A stretch of DNA of 5,812 bases from Actinomycetota bacterium. GTDB taxonomy: Bacteria > Actinomycetota > Thermoleophilia > Solirubrobacterales > 70-9. The position numbers and the translations under genes are program-made. The notes below the pieces were generated by a model. It did no database searches, was not told the origin of the DNA, and saw only the letters and a list, made by a program, of their open reading frames with translations. Positions 1 to 5,234 of this stretch are shown here, one piece after another (positions within the stretch are counted from its first letter, which is position 1; each line of letters starts with the position of its first letter). Location: assembly GCA_005884985.1 (NCBI GenBank), contig VAYK01000033.1, forward strand, positions 16,982 to 22,793, read 5' to 3'.

Positions 1-82
1 ATCCCGTCGCCGCCCAGGCGAGCCCCGCGCTCGCAAGGACGGCCGGCACCAGGACCACGGCCTGCAAACGACGCCCTCGCAT
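1..82 (-). CDS. N-terminus of an exported protein (partial)
   Basis: Reading leftwards from an ATG at 82-80, 27 codons stay open to the window edge, so only the N-terminus is visible. It has a textbook Sec signal peptide. The short basic n-region is MRGRR (residues 1-5). A hydrophobic Ala/Val/Leu stretch covers about residues 6-21. An AWA-A signal-peptidase I site allows cleavage after residue 24. A GAGGTGA Shine-Dalgarno-like sequence lies on the minus strand at 102-96, 13 bases before the ATG, which is a slightly long spacing. No in-frame start codon lies between it and the ATG. The gene is divergent from leuB, so the two do not share a transcript. The mature protein lies outside the window and its function cannot be stated. 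The call rests on the signal peptide pattern and the strand-appropriate ribosome-binding site. Confidence 0.6.
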   Translation of the reverse strand, partial: MRGRRLQAVVLVPAVLASAGLAWAATG

Positions 83-156
83 GGCCGCGATTGTTTCACC
101 TCGGCAGCATTCGTGAGGCATGATCCGGGGCGATGACCGTGGCGAGGAGTATGGGG

Positions 157-201
157 ATGCCTATCCCGTGGAGGTGCAGTGGGGGAGGCCGCTGCGAATG
201 A
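157..201 (+). CDS. Possible 14-codon upstream ORF coupled to leuB
   Basis: A small ORF starts at ATG 157 and ends at TGA 199-201, encoding MPIPWRCSGGGRCE. A GAGGAG Shine-Dalgarno sequence at 144-149 sits 7 bases before the ATG, which is close to ideal. Its stop overlaps the leuB start as ATGA (198-201), the usual geometry for translational coupling. It is not rich in branched-chain residues (one Ile only), so it does not look like a classical Leu/Ile/Val attenuator peptide; Cys and Gly are its commonest special residues. It could be a real leader ORF that delivers ribosomes to leuB, or chance in GC-rich DNA, where GGAGG-like strings are common. No homologue is recognised. What is seen is the ribosome-binding site and the overlap; function is inference. 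Confidence 0.25.
   Translation: MPIPWRCSGGGRCE
181..188 (+). promoter_or_regulatory. Shine-Dalgarno sequence fixing the leuB start
   Basis: GGGGGAGG lies 9 bases before the ATG at 198. It supports that ATG over the in-frame ATG at 120, which has only a GAGG one base upstream. The 26 extra residues from the earlier ATG do not resemble the N-terminus of isopropylmalate dehydrogenases, which begin just before the LLPGDGIGPE motif. Confidence 0.75.
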
Positions 202-1274
202 CGGCTGCCGACCTGCGGCCGCGGATCGTGCTGCTGCCGGGCGACGGGATCGGCCCGGAGATCGTTGCGGCCGCGCGCCGGGTGCTCGAGGCGGTGGGCG
301 AGTTCGAGATCACCGAACAGGTAGTCGGCGGCGCCTCGATCGACGTGCACGGGACCGCGCTCGCGGACGAGGTGCTGGAGGCCTGCCGGCGCTCCGACGC
401 CGTCCTGCTCGGCGCCGTCGGCGGGCCGAAATGGGACACGACCGACCCGCAGGCACCACGGCCCGAGCAGGGCTTGCTCCGCCTGCGCAAGGGCCTCGGC
501 CTGTACGCCAACCTGCGACCGGTGCGGCCCAGCCCGGCGCTGGTGGATGCGAGCCCGCTGCGCGACGAGCGGCTGGCCGGCACCGATCTGCTCGTGGTCC
601 GGGAGCTGACGGGTGGGATCTACTTCGGCGACAGCGGACGCGACGGAGATCGAGCGCATGACACCTGCGAGTACTCGGTGGCGGAGATCGAGCGGATCGC
701 AACCGTGGCCTTCGACGCGGCGCGGCGCAGGGCGGCGGGCAAGTCAAGGACGCCACGAGTGACGTCGGTCGACAAGGCCAACGTCCTGGAGACCTCGCGC
801 CTGTGGCGCGAGACCGTCGAGCGCCTCGCCGGCGACTACCCCGAGGTCGAGCTCGAGCACATGCTGGTCGACAACGCTGCCATGCAGCTGGTGTCGAGCC
901 CCGCGCGCTTCGACGTCATCCTGACCGAGAACATGTTCGGCGACATCCTGAGTGACGAGTCGGCGATGCTCACCGGCTCGCTGGGGATGCTGCCCTCCGC
1001 GAGCCTCGGCTCCGACCGCCCCGGCCTGTTCGAGCCCGTGCATGGCTCGGCGCCCGACATCGCCGGCCGGGGGGTCGCCAACCCGCTCGCCACCGTCCTG
1101 TCGGTGGCGATGATGCTTGGCCATGGACTCGACCGGCCCGACGAGGCCGCGGTGATCGAGGCGGCCGTGGACTCGGTGCTCCAGCGCGGGCTGCGCACCT
1201 TCGATCTGGCCGGGGCCGGCGAGGAGCCCGTCGGCACCGATGAGATCACCGAGGCCGTCCTCGCGACGCTCTGA
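198..1274 (+). CDS. leuB: 3-isopropylmalate dehydrogenase
   Basis: Oxidatively decarboxylates (2R,3S)-3-isopropylmalate to 4-methyl-2-oxopentanoate with NAD+ in leucine synthesis. In citramalate-route organisms the same enzyme also converts erythro-3-methylmalate to 2-oxobutyrate for isoleucine. With the start at 198 it has 358 residues, normal for the cytosolic dimeric family. Visible motifs are LLPGDGIGPE (12-21), LLGAVGGPKWD (70-80), LRLRKGLGLYANLRP (94-108), the catalytic Tyr142 in GGIYFG and Lys193 in VDKANVLETS. Asp225 (VDNAAM), Asp249 and Asp253 (MFGDILSDES) are the metal/substrate aspartates. HGSAPDIAG (282-290) has the Asp typical of NAD-dependent members. Substrate arginines correspond to Arg95 and Arg135. 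The region before Lys193 (about 178-188) is a little longer than in many homologues. An in-frame ATG at 120 would add 26 unconvincing residues. ilvE follows after 102 bases. Tartrate dehydrogenase or homoisocitrate dehydrogenase are less likely given the motifs and the BCAA neighbours. Confidence 0.95.
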   Translation: MTAADLRPRIVLLPGDGIGPEIVAAARRVLEAVGEFEITEQVVGGASIDVHGTALADEVLEACRRSDAVLLGAVGGPKWDTTDPQAPRPEQGLLRLRKGLGLYANLRPVRPSPALVDASPLRDERLAGTDLLVVRELTGGIYFGDSGRDGDRAHDTCEYSVAEIERIATVAFDAARRRAAGKSRTPRVTSVDKANVLETSRLWRETVERLAGDYPEVELEHMLVDNAAMQLVSSPARFDVILTENMFGDILSDESAMLTGSLGMLPSASLGSDRPGLFEPVHGSAPDIAGRGVANPLATVLSVAMMLGHGLDRPDEAAVIEAAVDSVLQRGLRTFDLAGAGEEPVGTDEITEAVLATL

Positions 1275-1366
1275 CCTCGGAGCCCTGTCGGTCGGGCATA
1301 CTTCGTGCGCTGCTCGTAACAACCATCGGCGGCCCTCCCGCGTCGCATTCGGGGTCGCCTTCCATC

Positions 1367-1371
1367 GGAGG
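1367..1371 (+). promoter_or_regulatory. ilvE Shine-Dalgarno sequence with short spacing
   Basis: GGAGG sits 5 bases before the GTG at 1377. It supports this GTG as the ilvE start; there is no ATG between the leuB stop and it. The rest of the 102-base leuB-ilvE gap shows no leader ORF of note and no strong hairpin followed by T residues. Confidence 0.65.
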
Positions 1372-1376
1372 AAACC

Positions 1377-2309
1377 GTGGAGAAGTCAGAGTGGATCTGG
1401 ATGAACGGCGATCTCGTCCCGTGGGAGAACGCCAAGGTCCACGTGCTCAGCCACGGCCTCCATTACGGCAGCGGCGTGTTCGAGGGCATCCGCTGCTACG
1501 ACACCGATCGGGGGCCGGCCGTCTTCCGGCACCGCGACCACCTCGAGCGGCTCGCGAAGTCGGCGAAGCTCTACTACCTGCCCCTCTCGTACCCGGTCGA
1601 CGAGCTTCGGGACGCGACTCACGAGCTCATCCGCCGCAACGGGCTGTCGAGCTGCTACATCCGCCCGATCGCCTTTCGCGGCTACGGCGAGATGGGGCTC
1701 TACGCTCAGTCCGCGCCCGTGGACGTGGTCATCGCCGCCTGGCCCTGGGGCGCCTACCTCGGCGATGCGGGAAAGCGCAACGCGGTGCGGGCCAAGGTCT
1801 CCTCGTGGCGACGGATCTCCCCCGACGGGCTGATTCCCGAGGCGAAGGCGTGCGGCCAGTACCTGAACTCGATCCTCGCCAAGACCGAGTCGGCAAAGGC
1901 CGGCTACGAGGAGGCGATTCTGCTCGACCAGCGAGGCTTCGTCTGCGAAGGCTCGGGCGAGAACATCTTCGTCGTCCGCGAGGGCCAGATCCTGACCCCG
2001 CCGCCTGGCGCCTCCATCCTGGACGGGATCAACCGCAGGTCGGTCGTCCAGATCGCGCGGGACCTCGGCTACACGCTCGTCGAGCGGGACATCGCGCGCG
2101 CCGAGCTCTACCTGGCCGAGGAGGTCTTCCTCACCGGGACCGCCGCCGAGCTGGTCCCAGTCCGGGAGATCGACGACCACGACCTGGGCGAGCCCGGGGA
2201 GATCACCCGGGTCGTGCAGGCGAAGTTCGAAGATGCCACGTGTGGGCGCGCGCAGGAGTACCTCGAATGGCTGGACATCGTCGAGCAACCAAGTAAGGTC
2301 ACCTCTTGA
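1377..2309 (+). CDS. ilvE: Branched-chain amino-acid aminotransferase
   Basis: PLP-dependent class IV (D-amino-acid-aminotransferase-like fold) enzyme. It interconverts Leu, Ile and Val with their 2-oxo acids using glutamate/2-oxoglutarate, the last step of all three syntheses. It is 310 residues from a GTG start, the normal length. Family signatures seen: SHGLHYGSGVFEGIRCY (25-41), the FRHRDHLERL segment (50-59) with a PLP-phosphate-type Arg51, YIRPIAFRGYGEMG (94-107), the Schiff-base Lys157 in EAKACGQYLNS, and CEGSGENIF (190-198) with Glu191, which contacts the PLP ring nitrogen. LTGTAAELVPV (252-262) carries the phosphate-binding Gly-Thr. The whole layout follows E. coli IlvE more closely than D-amino-acid transaminase or aminodeoxychorismate lyase. 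It lies between leuB and cimA, both branched-chain genes. Its TGA stop overlaps the ATG of a 17-codon ORF (TGATG, 2307-2311). Substrate preference within the branched-chain group cannot be read from sequence. Confidence 0.95.
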   Translation: MEKSEWIWMNGDLVPWENAKVHVLSHGLHYGSGVFEGIRCYDTDRGPAVFRHRDHLERLAKSAKLYYLPLSYPVDELRDATHELIRRNGLSSCYIRPIAFRGYGEMGLYAQSAPVDVVIAAWPWGAYLGDAGKRNAVRAKVSSWRRISPDGLIPEAKACGQYLNSILAKTESAKAGYEEAILLDQRGFVCEGSGENIFVVREGQILTPPPGASILDGINRRSVVQIARDLGYTLVERDIARAELYLAEEVFLTGTAAELVPVREIDDHDLGEPGEITRVVQAKFEDATCGRAQEYLEWLDIVEQPSKVTS

Positions 2310-2362
2310 TGCGCGTTCTGATCGAGGCAACCGGACGAATTAGCGGCGCCGCGGCCGCCTAG
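2309..2362 (+). CDS. Putative Val-Leu-Ile leader peptide before cimA
   Basis: A 17-codon ORF from ATG 2309 to TAG 2360-2362 encodes MRVLIEATGRISGAAAA. Its start overlaps the ilvE stop as TGATG. A weak AAGG at 2295-2298 lies 10 bases upstream, so ribosomes finishing ilvE could re-initiate here. Codons 3-5 are GTT-CTG-ATC (Val-Leu-Ile) and codon 11 is Ile (ATT). These three amino acids are the products of the surrounding genes, as expected of a ribosome-mediated attenuator leader. The Gly/Ala-rich 3' part of the ORF lies in DNA that can form competing hairpins with the sequence downstream. I do not recognise a named family. A run of three relevant codons is modest (leaders such as ilvGMEDA or leuA carry more), so chance is possible. 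Position, overlap and composition are seen; regulatory function is inferred. Confidence 0.4.
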   Translation: MRVLIEATGRISGAAAA

Positions 2363-2446
2363 CGGCTCGCGGCCCACGCGGCGTGCGCCGCGCACAACCC
2401 CGGCCCGAATGGGCCCCCGTCCGCCCCGAACCAGAAAGGCATCGAC
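2310..2446 (+). promoter_or_regulatory. ilvE-cimA intergenic leader with competing hairpins
   Basis: The 137 bases between ilvE and cimA contain the leader ORF and several GC-only stems. Stem 1 pairs 2343-2347 (GCGGC) with 2354-2358 (GCCGC) at the end of the ORF. Stem 1' pairs 2353-2358 (GGCCGC) with 2369-2374 (GCGGCC), with the ORF stop in its loop. Stem 2 pairs 2377-2383 (CGCGGCG) with 2386-2392 (CGCCGCG). Stem 3 pairs 2402-2406 (GGCCC) with 2411-2415 (GGGCC). CGCCGCG also occurs at 2347-2353, so it can compete for 2377-2383, and GGCCC also occurs at 2371-2375, so it can compete for 2411-2415. After stem 3 the RNA is C-rich (2413-2432), with no U-tract. A classic intrinsic terminator is therefore absent; control would have to be translational, Rho-linked or via pausing. 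The cimA ribosome-binding site follows at 2435-2439. Confidence 0.4.
2435..2439 (+). promoter_or_regulatory. cimA Shine-Dalgarno sequence for a TTG start
   Basis: AAAGG lies 7 bases before the TTG at 2447. The protein from this TTG begins MTQLKLYDTTLRDG, exactly where citramalate synthases begin, so the rare TTG is the right start. The weak start codon and ribosome-binding site may keep cimA translation dependent on the upstream leader. Confidence 0.7.
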
Positions 2447-4075
2447 TTGACACAGCTGAAGCTCTATGACACCACCTTGCGTGATGGCATGCAGGGGCAG
2501 GGGATGTCGCTGTCGGCCGCCGAGAAGGTCCGCGTGGTCCAGGCGCTGGACCGCCTCGGGGTTCACTACATCGAAGCCGGCTTTCCCAGCTCGAATCCCA
2601 AGGAGGCGGAGCTCTTCCGGCTGCTCGCTGGGGTCGACCTCTCAAACGCCCAGACCTGCGCCTTTGGCATGACCCGCAGGCGGGGGGTCGCGGCCGAAGA
2701 CGATCCGGCGCTGCAGGATCTGGTCGCGTGCCTGGCGCCGGTGTGCACCCTGGTCGGCAAGACCTGGGCGCTCCACCTGGACAAGGTGACCAAGGTCTCG
2801 CCCGAGGAGAACCTCGGCATGATCACCGACTCGATCTGCTTCCTGAGGGCCGAGGGGAAGCGCGTCGTCTACGACGCGGAGCACTTCTTCGACGCCTGGC
2901 GCGAGGACTCCGCCTATGCGCTCGACTGCCTGCGAGCGGCGGTCGCCGCCGGCGCAGAGAACGTCACCCTCTGCGACACCAACGGCTCCAGCCTGCCGTC
3001 CCAGGTGGCCGAGGCGACCGCCGCCGTGGTCGGGGCGCTGGGGGATCGCACGGAGGTCGGCATCCACACCCACAACGACGCCGAGTGTGCGGTCGCCAAC
3101 TCGCTTGCGGCGGTGGACGACGGAGCGCGGCTGGTGCAGGGGACGATCAACGGCTTTGGGGAGCGGTGCGGCAACGCGAACCTGGTCTCGATCCTTCCGG
3201 CGCTGCAGCTCAAGATGGGGTACGACTGCGTCCCGCCCGATCGCCTGCGGCGATTGACCGAGACCTCGCATTTCGTCGACGAGCTCTGCAACCTACCTCC
3301 GGACCCGGATCGGCCCTACGTCGGTCGCAACGCCTTCGCCCACAAGGGCGGCATGCACGTGGCGGGGGTGAAGGCCGATGCACGCACCTTCGAGCACACG
3401 GACCCCGGGCTGGTCGGCAACAGCCGCGACGTCTTGATCTCCGAGCTGTCCGGTAAGGGCTCCGTGGTGAGCCGCGCCGAGGGCGCCGGAATCGACCTCG
3501 ACGCCGACGCGGCGAAGCGCGCCGTCGAGCGGCTCAAGGAACGCGAGCACCGCGGCTACCTGTACGAGGCGGCCGACGCATCCTTCGCGCTGCTGCTGCG
3601 GCGTGAGACGGGCCAATACGAGCCCCTGTTCCGGCTCGAGGGCTTCCGGGTGATCACCGAGAAGCGCGCCGACGGCAAAGTCGAGACGGAGGCGACGATC
3701 AAGATCTGGGTGGACGGCCGGCGCTACGTCCGCACCGCCGAGGGCAACGGGCCGGTGAACGCGCTGGACCGAGCGTTGCGTGACGCGATCACCGAGCTTC
3801 ATCCGCACCTGGCCGAGATCGAGCTGGTCAACTACAAGGTCAGGATCCTCGATGCCCACCACGGGACGGGCGCGGTGACGCGCGTCCTGCTCGACTCCTC
3901 CGACGGGCAGGAGTCCTGGGGCTCGATCGGCGTCTCGGAGAACATCATCGAGGCGTCGTGGGAGGCGCTCGTCGACTCGCTCGAGTACGCGTTCCAGCCA
4001 CGAAGGCCGCCGGTCACACCCCCCTCGTCGGAGGCTGAGGCCAGGGAGCCCGCACCCGTGCGCCCGCGGGCGTGA
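2447..4075 (+). CDS. cimA: (R)-citramalate synthase
   Basis: Condenses pyruvate with acetyl-CoA to (R)-citramalate, the first step of the pyruvate route to 2-oxobutyrate and isoleucine. It belongs to the DRE-TIM (HMG-CoA lyase-like) superfamily and is cytosolic. Of 542 residues, about 1-280 form the TIM barrel: LYDTTLRDGMQGQGMS (6-21) with catalytic Arg12 and metal ligand Asp13, YDAEHFFDAW (142-151), HTHND (207-211) with metal ligands His207 and His209, and GFGERCGNANL (236-246) with Asn243. AFAHKGGMHV (296-305) is in the linker region. About 395-515 match a LeuA-type dimerisation/allosteric domain, where end-product inhibition (isoleucine in known CimA) would act. Residues 517-542 are a Pro/Glu/Ala-rich tail beyond the fold. 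The GQGMS motif and overall style favour the citramalate synthase subfamily over 2-isopropylmalate or homocitrate synthase; the leuB/ilvE neighbours agree. The start is TTG. The stop overlaps the next gene as GTGA. Confidence 0.9.
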   Translation: MTQLKLYDTTLRDGMQGQGMSLSAAEKVRVVQALDRLGVHYIEAGFPSSNPKEAELFRLLAGVDLSNAQTCAFGMTRRRGVAAEDDPALQDLVACLAPVCTLVGKTWALHLDKVTKVSPEENLGMITDSICFLRAEGKRVVYDAEHFFDAWREDSAYALDCLRAAVAAGAENVTLCDTNGSSLPSQVAEATAAVVGALGDRTEVGIHTHNDAECAVANSLAAVDDGARLVQGTINGFGERCGNANLVSILPALQLKMGYDCVPPDRLRRLTETSHFVDELCNLPPDPDRPYVGRNAFAHKGGMHVAGVKADARTFEHTDPGLVGNSRDVLISELSGKGSVVSRAEGAGIDLDADAAKRAVERLKEREHRGYLYEAADASFALLLRRETGQYEPLFRLEGFRVITEKRADGKVETEATIKIWVDGRRYVRTAEGNGPVNALDRALRDAITELHPHLAEIELVNYKVRILDAHHGTGAVTRVLLDSSDGQESWGSIGVSENIIEASWEALVDSLEYAFQPRRPPVTPPSSEAEAREPAPVRPRA

Positions 4076-5226
4076 GCCAACCCGAGCCGATCCCGCTCGC
4101 CAGGCCCGACCTCGGTGCGCGCGAGGAGGAGCTCGTGCTGGAGGTCCTGCGCTCCGGAAGGCTCTCGCTGGGACCGGTGCTCGAGCGCTTCGAGCGAGCT
4201 TTCGCGGACTGGCTCGGCGTCGACGACGCGGTCGCCGTGTCCTCCGGCACCGCCGCCCTTCATCTGGGGGTGCGGGCGCTCGGTTGGGGGCCCGGCGACG
4301 AGGTGGTCACGAGCCCATTCAGCTTCGTCGCCTCCGCCAACTGCCTGCTGTACGAGGGCGCCTCCCCGGTCTTCTGCGACATCGACCCGGTGACGCTCAA
4401 CATCGACCCGGAATTGGCTCGCTCCGCGGTGAGCGACCGCACGGTCGGGTTCCTGCCGGTCGACATCTTCGGCTACCCTGCCGCGCTGCCGGAGCTGGAA
4501 GAGCTGGCCACCGAATCCGGCCTCGGCATGCTCGAGGATGCGTGCGAGGCAGCCGGGGCCGTGGACTGCGAGGGGGTCCGGGTCGGCGCGCGCGGCCATC
4601 TCGCGACCTTCGCCTTCTATGCCAACAAGCAGCTGACCACGGGCGAGGGCGGCGTCATCGTTCCCTTCGCGCCCGAGATCGCGGTCCAGATTCGCAGCGA
4701 GCGCAACCAGGGGCGGGCGGAGGACATGGGCTGGCTCTCGCACCAGCGGGTTGGGTTCAACTACCGGCTGACGGAACTGCAGGCGGCGCTCGGCATAGCG
4801 CAGCTTGAGCGGGCCGAGGAGCTGCTCGGCAAGCGCGCCCGCGTGGCTGGCCTGTACCGCGAGCGGCTCGGCGCGATCGGGGGCAACCCCGCCGGCGGGG
4901 ACGATCCGAAGGGGCTCGTTCTGCCGTGCGCGGATCGCGGAGCCGAACGTCGGAGCTGGTTTGTCTATCCGGTCCTGCTGCCGGCCGGCGTCGAGCGAGA
5001 CAGGGTGATCGGCGAGCTGGGCCGGCGGGCCATCGAGGCAAAGGCATACATGCCGTGCATCCACCTGTTGCCGCACTATCGCGAACGCTTCGACTTCGGG
5101 GAGGGCCAGTTCCCGGTCGCCGAGGACGCCTCGTCTCGCCTCGTCGCGCTGCCCTTCTTCGGCGCGATGGGCGAAGTGCAGGTCGATCGCGTGGCCGCGG
5201 CGCTCGAAGCGGCGCTCGACGCCTGA
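4072..5226 (+). CDS. DegT/DnrJ/EryC1/StrS-family aminotransferase
   Basis: PLP-dependent fold-type I enzyme of the sugar-aminotransferase family. Most characterised members transfer an amino group from glutamate or glutamine to a keto group on a nucleotide-linked sugar for cell-surface glycans or antibiotics. At 384 residues it has typical family length. Seen in order: IPLARPDLG start motif (7-15), RSGRLSLGP (27-35), VSSGTAALHLG (57-67) for PLP phosphate, SPFSFVASAN (81-90), MLEDACEAAGA (153-163) with Asp156 for the pyridine nitrogen, FAFYANKQLTTGEGG (180-194) with Schiff-base Lys186, GFNYRLTELQAALG (228-241) and MPCIHLLPHYRERF (327-340). The GTG start overlaps the cimA stop (GTGA, 4072-4075). 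The nearest GGGAG is 23 bases upstream, so translation probably depends on ribosomes leaving cimA. The sugar substrate cannot be deduced. A few members are dehydratases, but these lack the Lys that is present here. It is convergent with an epimerase-like gene. Confidence 0.9.
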   Translation: MSQPEPIPLARPDLGAREEELVLEVLRSGRLSLGPVLERFERAFADWLGVDDAVAVSSGTAALHLGVRALGWGPGDEVVTSPFSFVASANCLLYEGASPVFCDIDPVTLNIDPELARSAVSDRTVGFLPVDIFGYPAALPELEELATESGLGMLEDACEAAGAVDCEGVRVGARGHLATFAFYANKQLTTGEGGVIVPFAPEIAVQIRSERNQGRAEDMGWLSHQRVGFNYRLTELQAALGIAQLERAEELLGKRARVAGLYRERLGAIGGNPAGGDDPKGLVLPCADRGAERRSWFVYPVLLPAGVERDRVIGELGRRAIEAKAYMPCIHLLPHYRERFDFGEGQFPVAEDASSRLVALPFFGAMGEVQVDRVAAALEAALDA

Positions 5227-5234
5227 GCGCTCAG
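5223..5234. other. 12-bp perfect palindrome holding both convergent stop codons
   Basis: CTGAGCGCTCAG is its own reverse complement. It contains the TGA of the DegT gene (5224-5226) and, on the other strand, the TGA of the epimerase gene (5233-5231). As RNA it could form only a 4-bp stem with a 4-base loop, and no T-run follows on either side, so it is too weak to call a terminator. Two TGA stops facing each other across a GC-rich centre explain part of the symmetry. Confidence 0.5.

Noticed and set aside
81..116. 11-codon plus-strand ORF (MAAIVSPRQHS) as a leuB leader peptide
   Set aside because: It has no Shine-Dalgarno sequence and only one Ile and one Val. It overlaps the start of the divergent exported-protein gene.
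120..197. N-terminal extension of leuB from ATG 120
   Set aside because: The 26 extra residues are unlike the family and the spacing to a ribosome-binding site is wrong. ATG 198 has a strong Shine-Dalgarno sequence and gives the usual length.
1271..1302. Possible promoter for ilvE: CTGACC at 1271-1276 and CATACT at 1297-1302
   Set aside because: Both boxes match the consensus only partly, and the 20-base spacing is too long for a confident call.
1323..1371. Near-repeat CCATCGGCGG (1323-1332) and CCATCGGAGG (1362-1371)
   Set aside because: Only 10 bases with one mismatch. The second copy is explained by the ilvE ribosome-binding site; probably coincidence.
1386..2330. 314-codon open frame on the minus strand opposite ilvE
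   Set aside because: A shadow of ilvE, with no recognisable motif. The sense frame carries all catalytic residues of an aminotransferase.
2402..2432. Intrinsic terminator between ilvE and cimA
   Set aside because: The GGCCC/GGGCC stem has 5 bp and is followed by C residues, not T residues.
2409..2450. 13-codon ORF (MGPRPPRTRKAST) ending in a TTGA overlap with the cimA start
   Set aside because: It has no ribosome-binding site, and its ATG lies in a hairpin loop and stem. Pro/Arg-rich frames arise easily in this C-rich stretch.
3832..5076. 414-codon open frame on the minus strand opposite cimA/DegT
   Set aside because: It lies antisense to two genes with clear family motifs, and its translation shows no recognisable domain. 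Long antisense frames are expected in GC-rich DNA.
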